DNA of 64,000 bases from Catellatospora paridis (GTDB lineage Bacteria; Actinomycetota; Actinomycetes; Mycobacteriales; Micromonosporaceae), in NCBI RefSeq assembly GCF_009720365.1, contig NZ_WBZD01000016.1:124001-188000 (forward strand). Reading direction: 5' to 3'. Positions 29,878 to 38,936 of this stretch are shown here, one piece after another. The notes beneath the pieces were generated by a model. That model searched no databases and had not been told where the DNA came from. It saw nothing but the letters and a program-made list of their open reading frames with translations. Positions within the stretch are counted from its first letter, which is position 1, and every line of letters begins with the position of its first letter. A program made the translations under genes and the position numbers.

Positions 29878-29933
29878 AGTGCCACCGTCAGTTCGCGACT
29901 GCGGGACTCGCAAGCTCGTTCCTCGCTGCTCAC
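29874..29933 (-). CDS. 19-codon linker ORF between PLP enzyme and lactone oxidase
   Basis: Starts at a GTG overlapping the stop of the PLP-enzyme gene (GTGA) and ends at a TGA overlapping the GTG of the oxidase gene (GTGA). The peptide would be VSSEERACESRSRELTVAL. It may serve to keep ribosomes moving between the two genes (translational coupling) rather than make a functional peptide. A similar arrangement exists at 42867-42896. No evidence of conservation is available from this window. Confidence 0.4.
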   Translation of the reverse strand: MSSEERACESRSRELTVAL

Positions 29934-31171
29934 AGGAATGCCTTTCCTTCACCACGGTACGTGGGCAGAGCCCCGACGACCGTGTCTGCGTCGATCAGGT
30001 GAAGCTCGTTGACGTGCTCGGACAGCTCGCCCGCCTTGGTGTGCCGCAGCCAGACGCGGTCGCCCAGGCGAAGCCGGGTCGCAGGCTCGCCCGTCACCGG
30101 GGTCTGCACCTCGCCCGCCATCTCGCGGGGCACCATCTTCAGCCCGGCCGGCCAGACGATCTGCGGGAGCCGGTCCACGCCGGGCGGGCCGGAGGCGATC
30201 CAGCCGCCGCCGAGCAGGGTGACCCGGTCCGGGGCGGGGCGGCGTACCACCGGCAGCGCGAACGCGGCCGCGGGCGCCGGGGTGAAGTGGGCGTAGTTGT
30301 CGAACAGGTGCGGGCCGAACAGCCCCGAACCGGCCGCCACCTCGGTCACCGAGCGGTCCGCGCCGGTGACCTCCAGGCTGCCGGTGCCACCGCCGTTGAC
30401 GAACTCCAGCGGGGCCAGCTCCGACACCGCCGCGACGGCCGCACCACGGCGTTCGAGCAGCTCGGCCATGGACGAGCGCTGCAAGGCGCGCACCAGGGCA
30501 CCGCGCACCGGGCTGCCCTTCGGGGCGTTGCCCAGCCCGGCGACCTGCGCTTCGTACCCCATCATGCCGACCAGCCGGAAGCCGCGCCGGGCGACGATCG
30601 CCTCGGCCAGCGCGCGGGCCTGCTCGGGCCCGTGCACCGGCGAGCGCCACACGCCGATGTGCCCGAGCAGCCGCGACTTGAACGACGAGTCCAGCTCGAT
30701 GGCGACCCGGATCTCCGCGCGCGCGGCCGGCGCGACGACGGCGTCCACCAGGTCCAGATGGTCCACGGAGTCGACCATGATGGTGACCCGGCGGGCCAGC
30801 TCGGGCGAGGCGGCCAGCCGCGCGATCGCGTCCCGGTCGGCGCTGGGGTAACCGACGACCACGTCGTCGATCGTCTCGGCCAACCACAGCGCCTCGGCCA
30901 GGGTGTACGCCAGCACTCCGTGGTAGCCCGGCAGTGCCAGCACCGCGTCGAGCACCCCGCGGCAGCGCACCGACTTGCTGGCGATGCGGATCGGCACGCC
31001 GTTCGCGCGGCGGGCCAGGTCGTGCGCGTTGTACGACAGCGCGGCCAGGTTCACCGCGCCGAACACCGGATCCAGCGCCGCGGTCGCCGTGTTCATCGCC
31101 GACCAGTACGCGTCGGCGTCCTCCCACGGCCGGGCCGTGGTCGGCGGCGACACCTGCAGCGCCAGAGTCAT
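29930..31171 (-). CDS. PLP-dependent amino acid deaminase/aldolase (fold type III)
   Basis: 413 residues. Alanine-racemase-like barrel with the PLP lysine in IRIASKSVRC, then a C-terminal D-serine dehydratase/threonine-aldolase-type domain (VNGGGTGS, HTKAGELSEHVNELHLI). Members act on D-threonine, D-serine or related beta-hydroxy D-amino acids; the substrate here is unknown. It overlaps the upstream MFS gene by one base (TGATG) and is coupled downstream through the 19-codon ORF. Neighbours suggest a catabolic operon that also handles a sugar or its lactone. Confidence 0.85.
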   Translation of the reverse strand: MTLALQVSPPTTARPWEDADAYWSAMNTATAALDPVFGAVNLAALSYNAHDLARRANGVPIRIASKSVRCRGVLDAVLALPGYHGVLAYTLAEALWLAETIDDVVVGYPSADRDAIARLAASPELARRVTIMVDSVDHLDLVDAVVAPAARAEIRVAIELDSSFKSRLLGHIGVWRSPVHGPEQARALAEAIVARRGFRLVGMMGYEAQVAGLGNAPKGSPVRGALVRALQRSSMAELLERRGAAVAAVSELAPLEFVNGGGTGSLEVTGADRSVTEVAAGSGLFGPHLFDNYAHFTPAPAAAFALPVVRRPAPDRVTLLGGGWIASGPPGVDRLPQIVWPAGLKMVPREMAGEVQTPVTGEPATRLRLGDRVWLRHTKAGELSEHVNELHLIDADTVVGALPTYRGEGKAFL

Positions 31172-32460
31172 CAGCGCACTCCCTTCACCGGCAGCACGGC
31201 GAGCGCGCCGAGCACCGAGATGACACCGGACGCCAGGTACAGCGTGCCGAAGCCGCCCCACTCGGCGACGACGAACGCGCCGAGCAGCGGGGCCACGGCC
31301 TGCGGCACGGCGGTGGCGATGTTCATGATGCCGAGGTCCTTGCCGCGCGACGCCGGGTCCGGCAGCACCTGGGTGGCCAGTGCCTGGTCCACCGACAGGA
31401 AGCAGCCGTAGCCCAGGCCCAGCAGGCCCGCGCCGACGGTGGCCACGGTCAGGTTCGGGAAGAACGCGAGCAGCAGCGCCGCGACGCCCTGCAACCCCGA
31501 CGAGACGAGAACGAAGACCTTGCGCCGTCCGATGCGGTCGGACAGGCGGCCGAGGAACAGCGCGGCCAGCACCACGAACAGCATGTAGATCAGCGTGAGG
31601 ACGAGCAGCGCGTCCTCGGCCTCCGCCACCTTGACGTGGTACATCAGGAAGTAGAGCAGCAGCGTGGTGCCCAGCGCGTTGCCGACGTTGACCAGGATGC
31701 GGCTGAGCAGCGTCCAGCCGAAGTCGGGGTAGCGGCGCGGGCTGATCCAGAAGCCGGCGGCCAGCTCCTTCAGGCTGAACGGCGACCGGGCCGCGCGCGG
31801 CAGCACCTGGTCGGGCACGCCGAGCACGAACGGCAGCACCAGCAGCACCAGCAGCCCGGCCATCAGGGCGTAGCCGATGATCTGGCTCAGCGCCAGCGCG
31901 GTGACCAGCACGATGCCGAGGATGGTGCCGATCGCCTGCGGCGCGGAGATCCAGCCGGAGACGTAGCCGCGCTGGCCTACCGGGACCTGGTCGGAGATGG
32001 TGGCGGTGAGCGCGGCGGTGAGCACGCAGAAGCCGACCAGGGTCAGCGTCCACCACACGCCGATGCCGACGATGTCGTCCTGCAGGCCGAGCACCACCAG
32101 CGAGGCGGCGAACAGCAGCGCGCCGAAGACGATCCAGGGCCGGCGGCGGCCGAACCGGGACACCGTGCGGTCCGAGAGCGCGCCGGTCAGCGGGTACGCG
32201 ATCAGCGCGAACGCGCCGGCGATGCCGGACACGACGCCGAAGGCGACCACGTTGTCGACCCAGTCCGTGGCTTTCAGCTGCGCCTCGACCTGGATCGGCA
32301 GCATCAGCTGCACGGGGGTCAGCTGCGCCATCCAGATGCCCAGCCAGGCCAGCGCGAACAGGGAAATCCAGCGGCCGGTGATCGGCCGTTCCGGCTCGGC
32401 GAACGGAGCGGGCGGGGGCGTTGCGGGGTCAGCCGTAGCGAGCGTGGCCGGTTCGGTCAT
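31171..32460 (-). CDS. MFS transporter
   Basis: 429 residues with about 12 membrane helices. The loop 2-3 motif LSDRTVSRFGRRRPW and the mirrored loop 8-9 GRLSDRIGRRKVF are the major facilitator signature; a PQAIGTILGI helix follows. It resembles sugar-type/GPH-like carriers more than drug pumps, but this is weak. It is the first gene of the operon with the PLP enzyme, lactone oxidase and GH1, so it probably imports the glycoside. GAGGGA precedes the ATG; a TAAACT box about 60 bp upstream may be the -10. Confidence 0.9.
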   Translation of the reverse strand: MTEPATLATADPATPPPAPFAEPERPITGRWISLFALAWLGIWMAQLTPVQLMLPIQVEAQLKATDWVDNVVAFGVVSGIAGAFALIAYPLTGALSDRTVSRFGRRRPWIVFGALLFAASLVVLGLQDDIVGIGVWWTLTLVGFCVLTAALTATISDQVPVGQRGYVSGWISAPQAIGTILGIVLVTALALSQIIGYALMAGLLVLLVLPFVLGVPDQVLPRAARSPFSLKELAAGFWISPRRYPDFGWTLLSRILVNVGNALGTTLLLYFLMYHVKVAEAEDALLVLTLIYMLFVVLAALFLGRLSDRIGRRKVFVLVSSGLQGVAALLLAFFPNLTVATVGAGLLGLGYGCFLSVDQALATQVLPDPASRGKDLGIMNIATAVPQAVAPLLGAFVVAEWGGFGTLYLASGVISVLGALAVLPVKGVR

Positions 32461-32611
32461 GGGGGGTCCCTCGGGCCAGGTGTGATTCCCGTCGCGCGGA
32501 GTTTAGAGAACTTTTCATGTTTGCACCAGGACTGCCACCCGGACAGATGAAGCAGCGTGTCACCCCACGGGGTCTGGTGTGAATGTGAAAGATTCTCTAG
32601 GCTGCGCCGCC

Positions 32612-34672
32612 ATGAAGGCATACACACGTCTGCTCGGCATCGTCGCCGTGGCGGCGATAGCGATACTCGCTCCGGCCACCGCGGCCTCGGCCCACGAGGA
32701 ACGGCCCACCCGCGAGCTGGACGGCACCGGCAGCGTCCCGGTGTACCGCACCGAGGGGCCGACCCTGCTGGTCTGCAAGACCGACCCGGCCGACTTCGCC
32801 ACCCGCATCGCCGCCTTCCCCGCCGACCTCAAGGCGGCCAACGAGCAGCTGTGGACGCAGTGCCAGAAGGAGGGCTTCCGCCACATCCAGCAGGCCGTGG
32901 ACGCCGCCCACCTGCCGGGCACCAACATCAAGATCCTGCCGGGCGTATACCTGGAGGAGCCGAGCATCGCCCCGGCCAGCCCCACCTGCGCGGCCATGGA
33001 GAACGGCGCGGTACGCGGCCGGATCTACGGCTACCCGGTGCTCACCTGGGACCAGCAGCTCGCCTGCCCGCACCTGGCCAACCTGGTGGCCATCCTCGGC
33101 AAGAAGAACCTCCAGCTGGAGGGCACCGGCGCGGCCCCGGCCGACGTGCTGATCGACGCCCAGTACAAGAAGCTCAACGCGATCCGGGCCGACAACGCCG
33201 ACGGCGTGTACTTCCGCAACATGTCCGCGCAGCGGGCGCAGTTCAACGCCTTCTACATCATGGAGACCGACGGCTTCGTGGTCGACCGGACCATGGGCCG
33301 GTGGAACGACGAGTACGCCTTCCTCACCTTCGCCGTCGACCACGGCCTCTACACCGACTGCGAGGGTTACGGCAACGGCGACTCGGCCTTCTACCCCGGC
33401 GCGGCCTCGAACATCAACAAGGACCGGGGCCACGACGTCCCGCGCTACGCCGTCGAGATCCAGCGCTGCTACGGCCACCACAACACGCTGGGCTACTCCG
33501 GCACCGCCGGTGACTCGGTCTGGGTGCACGACAGCGTGTTCACCGAGAACACCGCGGGCATCGCCACCGACAGCGCCTTCCCCGACCACCCGGGCATGCC
33601 GCAGAACCACTCGAAGTTCGAGAACAACGTCATCGCGAACAACAACACCGACTACTACCGGCACATCGTCGACGGCACCTGCAAGAAGCCGTTCGCCGAG
33701 CGCGGGTACGAGCAAGGTGTGGTCTGCCCGGCCGTCGGCCTGCCGGTCGGCGCGGGCGTGGTCAACCCGGGCGGCAACTACAACATCTGGCGTGGCAACC
33801 ACATCTACGGCAACCGGTACTCCGGGTTCGTGACCAGCTTCGTGCCGGGCTTCGTGCGCAACGACACCGAGTTCGCGCAGCAGTTCGACACCTCGCACCA
33901 CAACCGCTACCTCGACAACGTCATGGGGGTCAGTGAGAAGGGCGAGGCCAAGCCCAACGGGCTGAACTTCTGGTGGGACGGGCAGGGCGTCGGCAGCTGC
34001 TGGACGGACATGTCCGACACGAACATCCGTACCGTGCCCGCCTGCGGCGACGACGACCTGCCCGCCATCGGCTCGCACCGCTACCTCGGTGAGCCCGCCG
34101 GAACGCTGAAGATGTACGCCTGCGCCGGCTACGACGGCGGACGGCAGCACCTGCCCTCGGACTGCGACTGGTACGGCGAGTACGCCGCCTCAGGGTTGGC
34201 GCGCATCGAGGTGAAGTGGGCGTTCGGCGGCGCGGTCCTGCTCGGGCTGCTGGCGATCGGGCTGTACTACCGCCGCCTGCGCGCCTCGAAGCGGGCCCTG
34301 CTCGGGCTGCTGCTGGCGGTCGGCGGCCTGACCGTCGGCGTCTTCGGCACCATCGACATGGGCAGCGTGCTGCACCCGATCGGCCTCGCCCTGTACGGTG
34401 CGGGCTTCGCCCTGCTGGGTCTGGCCCTGCGCGGCACGCATGCCCGCAAGCTGGGCATGACCACGCTGATCGTGGCCGTCTTCGCGCTGCTCGGCGCGAT
34501 CGACCACGGGCTCGTCATGATCCCGTACCTGCCGGTCTCCCCCGCCCTGCTGCGCGTGCTGACCGAGGTCGTCTGGATCCCGTGGGCACTCGGCGCGGTC
34601 CTCGTCGCCGGACGCGCTCCTGCGGCGTCACCCGCCACCCAGGAGTCCGAGCCGGAGCCCGTCACCGCCTGA
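32612..34672 (+). CDS. Exported right-handed beta-helix protein with five-helix membrane tail
   Basis: 686 residues. A signal peptide (cleavage near ASA-HEE, residue 27) is followed by a long extracellular part with beta-helix features: HIQQAVDAA and IKILPGVYLEE at the start, then repeated Asn-rich turns (DNADGVYFRNMSA, ENNVIANNNTDYY, GNHIYGNRYSGF). From about residue 535 to 675 there are five hydrophobic segments, an unusual attachment for this fold. Several Cys pairs probably form disulfides. No lyase active site is identified; carbohydrate binding or cleavage is inference. TAGGCT lies 8 nt before the ATG (leaderless). Confidence 0.8.
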   Translation: MKAYTRLLGIVAVAAIAILAPATAASAHEERPTRELDGTGSVPVYRTEGPTLLVCKTDPADFATRIAAFPADLKAANEQLWTQCQKEGFRHIQQAVDAAHLPGTNIKILPGVYLEEPSIAPASPTCAAMENGAVRGRIYGYPVLTWDQQLACPHLANLVAILGKKNLQLEGTGAAPADVLIDAQYKKLNAIRADNADGVYFRNMSAQRAQFNAFYIMETDGFVVDRTMGRWNDEYAFLTFAVDHGLYTDCEGYGNGDSAFYPGAASNINKDRGHDVPRYAVEIQRCYGHHNTLGYSGTAGDSVWVHDSVFTENTAGIATDSAFPDHPGMPQNHSKFENNVIANNNTDYYRHIVDGTCKKPFAERGYEQGVVCPAVGLPVGAGVVNPGGNYNIWRGNHIYGNRYSGFVTSFVPGFVRNDTEFAQQFDTSHHNRYLDNVMGVSEKGEAKPNGLNFWWDGQGVGSCWTDMSDTNIRTVPACGDDDLPAIGSHRYLGEPAGTLKMYACAGYDGGRQHLPSDCDWYGEYAASGLARIEVKWAFGGAVLLGLLAIGLYYRRLRASKRALLGLLLAVGGLTVGVFGTIDMGSVLHPIGLALYGAGFALLGLALRGTHARKLGMTTLIVAVFALLGAIDHGLVMIPYLPVSPALLRVLTEVVWIPWALGAVLVAGRAPAASPATQESEPEPVTA

Positions 34673-34691
34673 CCGGCGGCCGCCTCAACGA

Positions 34692-34737
34692 ATCTGGATG
34701 GGTTGTGGTCGCCGAAACGGCCACAACCCATCCAGAT
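34692..34737. repeat. Long intergenic palindrome, ATCTGGATG type
   Basis: Perfect 17-bp arms ATCTGGATGGGTTGTGG (34692-34708) and complement (34721-34737), 12-nt loop, between two convergent stop codons. The outer ATCTGGATG is shared with family 1 elements. It probably acts as a bidirectional terminator. Confidence 0.75.
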
Positions 34738-34746
34738 CGACTTTTG

Positions 34747-36897
34747 CTACTTCTTCACGGTGAGCTTGATCGTGTTCGTGTTGTTGGTGAGCACGGGGTC
34801 CGGCGTGGAGCTCTTCACCGTTGCCGTGTTCTCGATCTTGCAGTCGTCCTTGAACTTCAGCCGGATCTCGAAGGCGACCGTCGCGCCGGCCGGCAGGGTC
34901 GTCGCGGTGCAGGTCACCGCGTGGCTGTCCTTATCGTAGGAACACTGCGGCGAGAGGTACTCGACCTCGACCTCCTTCGACTTCAGCGGCAGCTTGTCCA
35001 CCACCACGATGTTCTGCGCATCCGACGGGCCGCCCGCGCCGCAGTTCGGCTGCGGTGTCGACACCGTCTCGGTCTCGCAGCCCTTGTCGTTGTGCACGGT
35101 CACGATGAAGGTCGCCGTCCGCTTGTCCTTCGAGGTCACCGTGCCCGTCTTGTCGATCCACAGCTCTGCCGACGTCGTCACCTGCGTCGTCTCCGTGGCG
35201 GTGTCGTTGCCCGGAGTCGGATCGGGCGTGGCCGAGGAGATCTTCACCGTGTTCGTGAGCGTGGTTCCCGTGGCGACCGACGGCGCCACCAGCACCGTCA
35301 GGTAGACCTTCTTCGTCTGGCCGGGCTGGAGCACACCCAGCGCGCAGACCACCTGGTTCGGCTGCACGAGGGTGCACACCGTGGCGTCGTTGCCGTCGAC
35401 ACCGCTCACGTAGGCGGTGCCCGCCGGCAGGGTGTCGGTCAGGACGGTCACCTGCGCGTCCGAGGGCCCGGCGTTCGCGGCGGTCAGGGTGTAGGTCAGC
35501 TTGTTGCCCGCGAGCACCGTCGCCGGGGAGTCCGTCTTCGTCACCGACAGGTCCGCCGACGCGCTGACGACTGTCGGGACGCTGTCACGGACGTCGTTGT
35601 TGTCCTTGTCGGCGGTCGCGCTGGACACCACCGCCTCGTTGAACAGGCGCGTGCCGGGCACCACGTCGGGCGCCACCAGCCCGACGACGGTGACCGTCGC
35701 GGTCCCGCCGTTGGGCAGGTTGCCCAGACCGCACACCAGGTCCCGGGCGGTCGGCTGGCCGTTGGTGCAGGTCCCCGCCGCGGACGTCGCCGAAACGAAG
35801 CTCACCCCGGCCGGCAGCGTGTCGCGCACGGTCACGTCGTTCGCGGTCGACGGACCGCCGTTCGTCACCTTGATCTCGTACGTCAGTTGCGTGCCTGCCA
35901 CGACCGTGGCCGGACCGGTCTTGTCCAGGCTCAGGTCGGCCGAGCCGACGAAGTCGAGCCGGCCGGTCGCCTTGTTGTTGGAGGCGTCCGGGTCCTTGGT
36001 CGTGCTCTGCACCGTGGCCACGTCGTTGACCTGGGAGACGTCATCGGCGGACACGGTGACCCGGACGACCTTCCGGCCGCCGGCCGGGATCGTGTTCAGG
36101 TCACACTCGATCACGAGCCTGGTGACCGGGCCCGAGCTGGTCGGCAGGCAGGTGTCGGGCGCGAGCAGCCGTACGCCCACCAGCTGGAACGGTGCGGCCG
36201 AGGTGAGCACGTCCGTCAACTCCACCGCCACCGCGTCGGACGGGCCGAGGTTGTCGACGTAGATGTCGCAGAAGCCCTGGGTGCCTGCCGGGGCGGGCAC
36301 GTCGGGCTTGCACACCTTGGTCACGGCGAGGTCGGCCGACCGCTTGACCACGGTGATCGTGGTGGCGGCGTTGTCGCCCGGATCGATGTCGCGTTCGGCC
36401 GCCGCCACGGTGGCCTCGTTGGTGAGGGACCTGGGCTGGAAGTCGGCCGGAAGGCCGACCTGGATCACCAGCGGGACGGTCTGCCCGGGCAGCAGGACCC
36501 CCATCGGCCCCACCGGGCACGTGAGCACGGTGGTGCCGGTGCACGACGGTGTCGAGGACAGCAGTTGCACGCCTGCCGGCAGCGTGTCGGTCACCGTCAC
36601 GCCGGTCGCCGTGGTCAGGCCCTCGTTGGTGACGAAGATCGTGTAGGTCAGCTCCTGCCCGGCGTACACGGGATCCGGAGTGGCCTCCTTGGTGATGCGC
36701 AGGTCGACGGGCAGCGGAACCTCGGCACGCGTGGCGGCGCCGACGGCTCGACCGGCAATGGACTTGGCGGGCGAGGCCGCCTCGAGTCGGCCCGACGGGC
36801 CGGGGGCCGCCGACGCCGTGCCCGGCGTGGCGCCGATCGCGAATGCGCCGGTTATCGCCAGCGCTGCGCCGGCGGAAAGAAGATGTCTACGTGACAC
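34747..36897 (-). CDS. Tat-type exported protein with five DUF11 repeats
   Basis: 716 residues from a GTG with AGGGGA five bases upstream; an ATG 29 bp further upstream is possible. The N-terminus SRRHLLSAGAA is a twin-arginine motif, with cleavage near TASA-APG. Five repeats of about 125 residues each begin with (A)DLxxTK and contain NxGPSxAxxVxVxDTLPAG, the DUF11 Ig-like repeat of bacterial surface proteins; the fifth is more diverged and Cys-rich. No LPXTG, transmembrane tail or wall-binding domain is visible, so it is either secreted or held indirectly. It may be a structural or adhesive protein. Confidence 0.88.
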   Translation of the reverse strand: MSRRHLLSAGAALAITGAFAIGATPGTASAAPGPSGRLEAASPAKSIAGRAVGAATRAEVPLPVDLRITKEATPDPVYAGQELTYTIFVTNEGLTTATGVTVTDTLPAGVQLLSSTPSCTGTTVLTCPVGPMGVLLPGQTVPLVIQVGLPADFQPRSLTNEATVAAAERDIDPGDNAATTITVVKRSADLAVTKVCKPDVPAPAGTQGFCDIYVDNLGPSDAVAVELTDVLTSAAPFQLVGVRLLAPDTCLPTSSGPVTRLVIECDLNTIPAGGRKVVRVTVSADDVSQVNDVATVQSTTKDPDASNNKATGRLDFVGSADLSLDKTGPATVVAGTQLTYEIKVTNGGPSTANDVTVRDTLPAGVSFVSATSAAGTCTNGQPTARDLVCGLGNLPNGGTATVTVVGLVAPDVVPGTRLFNEAVVSSATADKDNNDVRDSVPTVVSASADLSVTKTDSPATVLAGNKLTYTLTAANAGPSDAQVTVLTDTLPAGTAYVSGVDGNDATVCTLVQPNQVVCALGVLQPGQTKKVYLTVLVAPSVATGTTLTNTVKISSATPDPTPGNDTATETTQVTTSAELWIDKTGTVTSKDKRTATFIVTVHNDKGCETETVSTPQPNCGAGGPSDAQNIVVVDKLPLKSKEVEVEYLSPQCSYDKDSHAVTCTATTLPAGATVAFEIRLKFKDDCKIENTATVKSSTPDPVLTNNTNTIKLTVKK

Positions 36898-37068
36898 GGT
36901 GTCCCCTGTCTGGTTGATGCGGGTCATAACCCACGTGATCAACGCAGCAGAGTTACGCAAAGTGACTAGTTGGCGACGTTAAGTGGTCATATGGTGCCAT
37001 CCTGGGACCACGCCGCCGAGCACCCTCGATGTCGGCGAACACATGGCCCTCCTCCGCCTGACCACAGA

Positions 37069-37112
37069 GAAGGGCGCCTTCTGCCGCGGACAGCGGCGAG
37101 AAGGCGCCCTTC
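37069..37112. terminator. Terminator downstream of ThDP enzyme gene
   Basis: Perfect 14-bp arms GAAGGGCGCCTTCT (37069-37082) and complement (37099-37112). It lies just after the stop of the minus-strand gene at 37121 and ahead of the DUF11 gene, insulating the latter. Confidence 0.75.
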
Positions 37113-37120
37113 GTCTTTCG

Positions 37121-38776
37121 TCAGGCGAGGTTGGCGGAGCGGGGGTAGGCGTCGCCCGGGTCGGTGATGACGTTGACCAGGTACGGAACGCCGGCAGCGA
37201 AGGCCCGGGACAGCGCCGCCGGGAGGTCGGCGGCCTTGGCGACGGTCTCGCCGCCGCCGCCCAGCGCCTTGACGACGTCGTCGTAGCGCAGGCCGGGCTG
37301 CAGGTCGGCGGCCACGTCGTAGCCGTACATGGCGCGCATCGGGTGCTTCTCCAGGCCCCAGATGCCGTTGTTGCCGACGACCATGACGACCGGCAGCTGC
37401 TGGCGCACCAGGGACTCGACGTCCATCAGCGAGAAGCCCGCCGCGCCGTCGCCCATCAGCACGCAGATCTGGCGGTCGGGGTAGGTGACCCGGGCGCCCA
37501 TCGCGTAGCCCATGCCGGTGCCGAGGCAGCCGTACGGCCCCGGGTCCAGCCAGCTGCCCGGCACCGAGGGCTCCAGGTAGCGCCCGGCGTACGACACGAA
37601 GTCGCCGCCGTCGCCGATGGTGACCGCGTCCGCGGCGAGCACCTTGCGCAGCTCGCCGTACACCCGGGCCGGCTTGATCAGCTCGGTGTCGGCCTGCATC
37701 TCCAGCTCGTGCTTGGCGGCCTGGGCCTGCTCGGCGGTGCGCAGCGTGGCCACCCAGTCGGTGTGGTCCACCCGGTCTCCGGCGTACGCCGCCAGCCCGG
37801 ACAGGATCGTGCGCAGGTCGCCCGCGGGCGAGACGGCGACGTCGACGTGCGCGGCGCGCTGGCTCGGCGCGTCGACGACGTGCACGACCTTGGCCGCGCC
37901 GAAGTCGCCGAAGCCCAGCCGGAAGTCCAGCGGGGTGCCCACCACGACGACCACGTCCGCCCCGTCCAGGGCCTTGCGGCGGGACTTGGCGAAGGCCAGC
38001 GGGTGGCTCGGCGGCAGCGTGCCGCGGCCCATGCCGTTGGCGAAGACGGGCACGGTCAGCGCCTCGGCAGCGGCCCGCAGCGCCTCGGTCGCGTCCCCGC
38101 CGTACACATCAGAGCCCGCGATGATCACCGGGCGCTGCGCTCCGGCGATGAGGCGGACCGCCTTCTCGACCAGGTCCGGGTCCGGCTCCAGCACCTCGAC
38201 CCGCGGCGCGACCGCCTTGCCGTCGCCGGTGCTGAACACGACCTCCAGCGGCAGATCCAGGAAGGACGGCCCGCGGTGCGGGGTCAGGGCGTGCTCCAGC
38301 GCGGTGGTCACGGCCGAGGTGATGTCGTCGGTGGACGTGACGGTGGCGGCATGCTTGGTGACCGGCGCGACGATCGGCAGGTGGTCGATCTCCTGCAGCG
38401 ACCCGGAGCCCCAGCGGAACTGCGGGGCCCTTCCGCCGAGCACCAGCACCGGTGCCGCGTTGAAGAAGGCGCTGGTCAGGCCGGAGACACCGTTGGTGAC
38501 ACCGGGCCCGGCGGTGAGCACCGCGACGCCGGGGCGGCGCTGCAGTTTGGCGACCGCCTCGGCGGCGAACACGGCGGTCTGCTCGTGTCGCACGTCGTAG
38601 AGCGGCATCACCGCCTTGCCGTCCGAGCCGGCCCCGGCCTGGTGGGCCGCGTCGTACAGCGGGAAGACGTGCCCGCCGGAGAGGGTGAACATCTCGCGTA
38701 CGCCCGCGGCCTGCAACGCGGCCAGCGCGAGCTGCCCGCCGTGGCCGGAAACTGCACTGTCAGAGGTCTCAGCCAT
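37121..38776 (-). CDS. Thiamine diphosphate-dependent enzyme, acetolactate synthase-like
   Basis: 551 residues, the usual size of the family. Pyrimidine domain with the ThDP-activating Glu in VRHEQTAVFAAEA, the GPGVTN loop, a central domain and the pyrophosphate domain with the GDG...NN motif (MGDGAAGFSLMDVE ... VVGNN). It resembles the IlvX/ILVBL group, not the main IlvB; it may act on 2-hydroxyacyl-CoA or pyruvate. No regulatory subunit gene is adjacent. AAGGGA lies seven bases before the ATG. Next upstream on the same strand is an enoyl-CoA hydratase gene, 160 bp away, consistent with acyl-CoA degradation. Confidence 0.85.
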   Translation of the reverse strand: MAETSDSAVSGHGGQLALAALQAAGVREMFTLSGGHVFPLYDAAHQAGAGSDGKAVMPLYDVRHEQTAVFAAEAVAKLQRRPGVAVLTAGPGVTNGVSGLTSAFFNAAPVLVLGGRAPQFRWGSGSLQEIDHLPIVAPVTKHAATVTSTDDITSAVTTALEHALTPHRGPSFLDLPLEVVFSTGDGKAVAPRVEVLEPDPDLVEKAVRLIAGAQRPVIIAGSDVYGGDATEALRAAAEALTVPVFANGMGRGTLPPSHPLAFAKSRRKALDGADVVVVVGTPLDFRLGFGDFGAAKVVHVVDAPSQRAAHVDVAVSPAGDLRTILSGLAAYAGDRVDHTDWVATLRTAEQAQAAKHELEMQADTELIKPARVYGELRKVLAADAVTIGDGGDFVSYAGRYLEPSVPGSWLDPGPYGCLGTGMGYAMGARVTYPDRQICVLMGDGAAGFSLMDVESLVRQQLPVVMVVGNNGIWGLEKHPMRAMYGYDVAADLQPGLRYDDVVKALGGGGETVAKAADLPAALSRAFAAGVPYLVNVITDPGDAYPRSANLA

Positions 38777-38936
38777 GACCGTGTCCCTTCGTGTGCCGGG
38801 AGCCTATCCAGCACGCGAGAAAATATGAAGAGGACTCACAAACTCGCCGGGCGGCGGTTGCCGGCGCGCCACGCGTGATCCGGCGGCGCGCCGGTGTGGG
38901 ACAGGTACCGGGCACGAAGCCCCGGTCGCGGCAGCC

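Noticed and set aside
34216-36894. 892-codon plus-strand frame opposite the DUF11 gene
   Set aside because: Shadow of the DUF11 repeats; low-complexity composition and no start signals.
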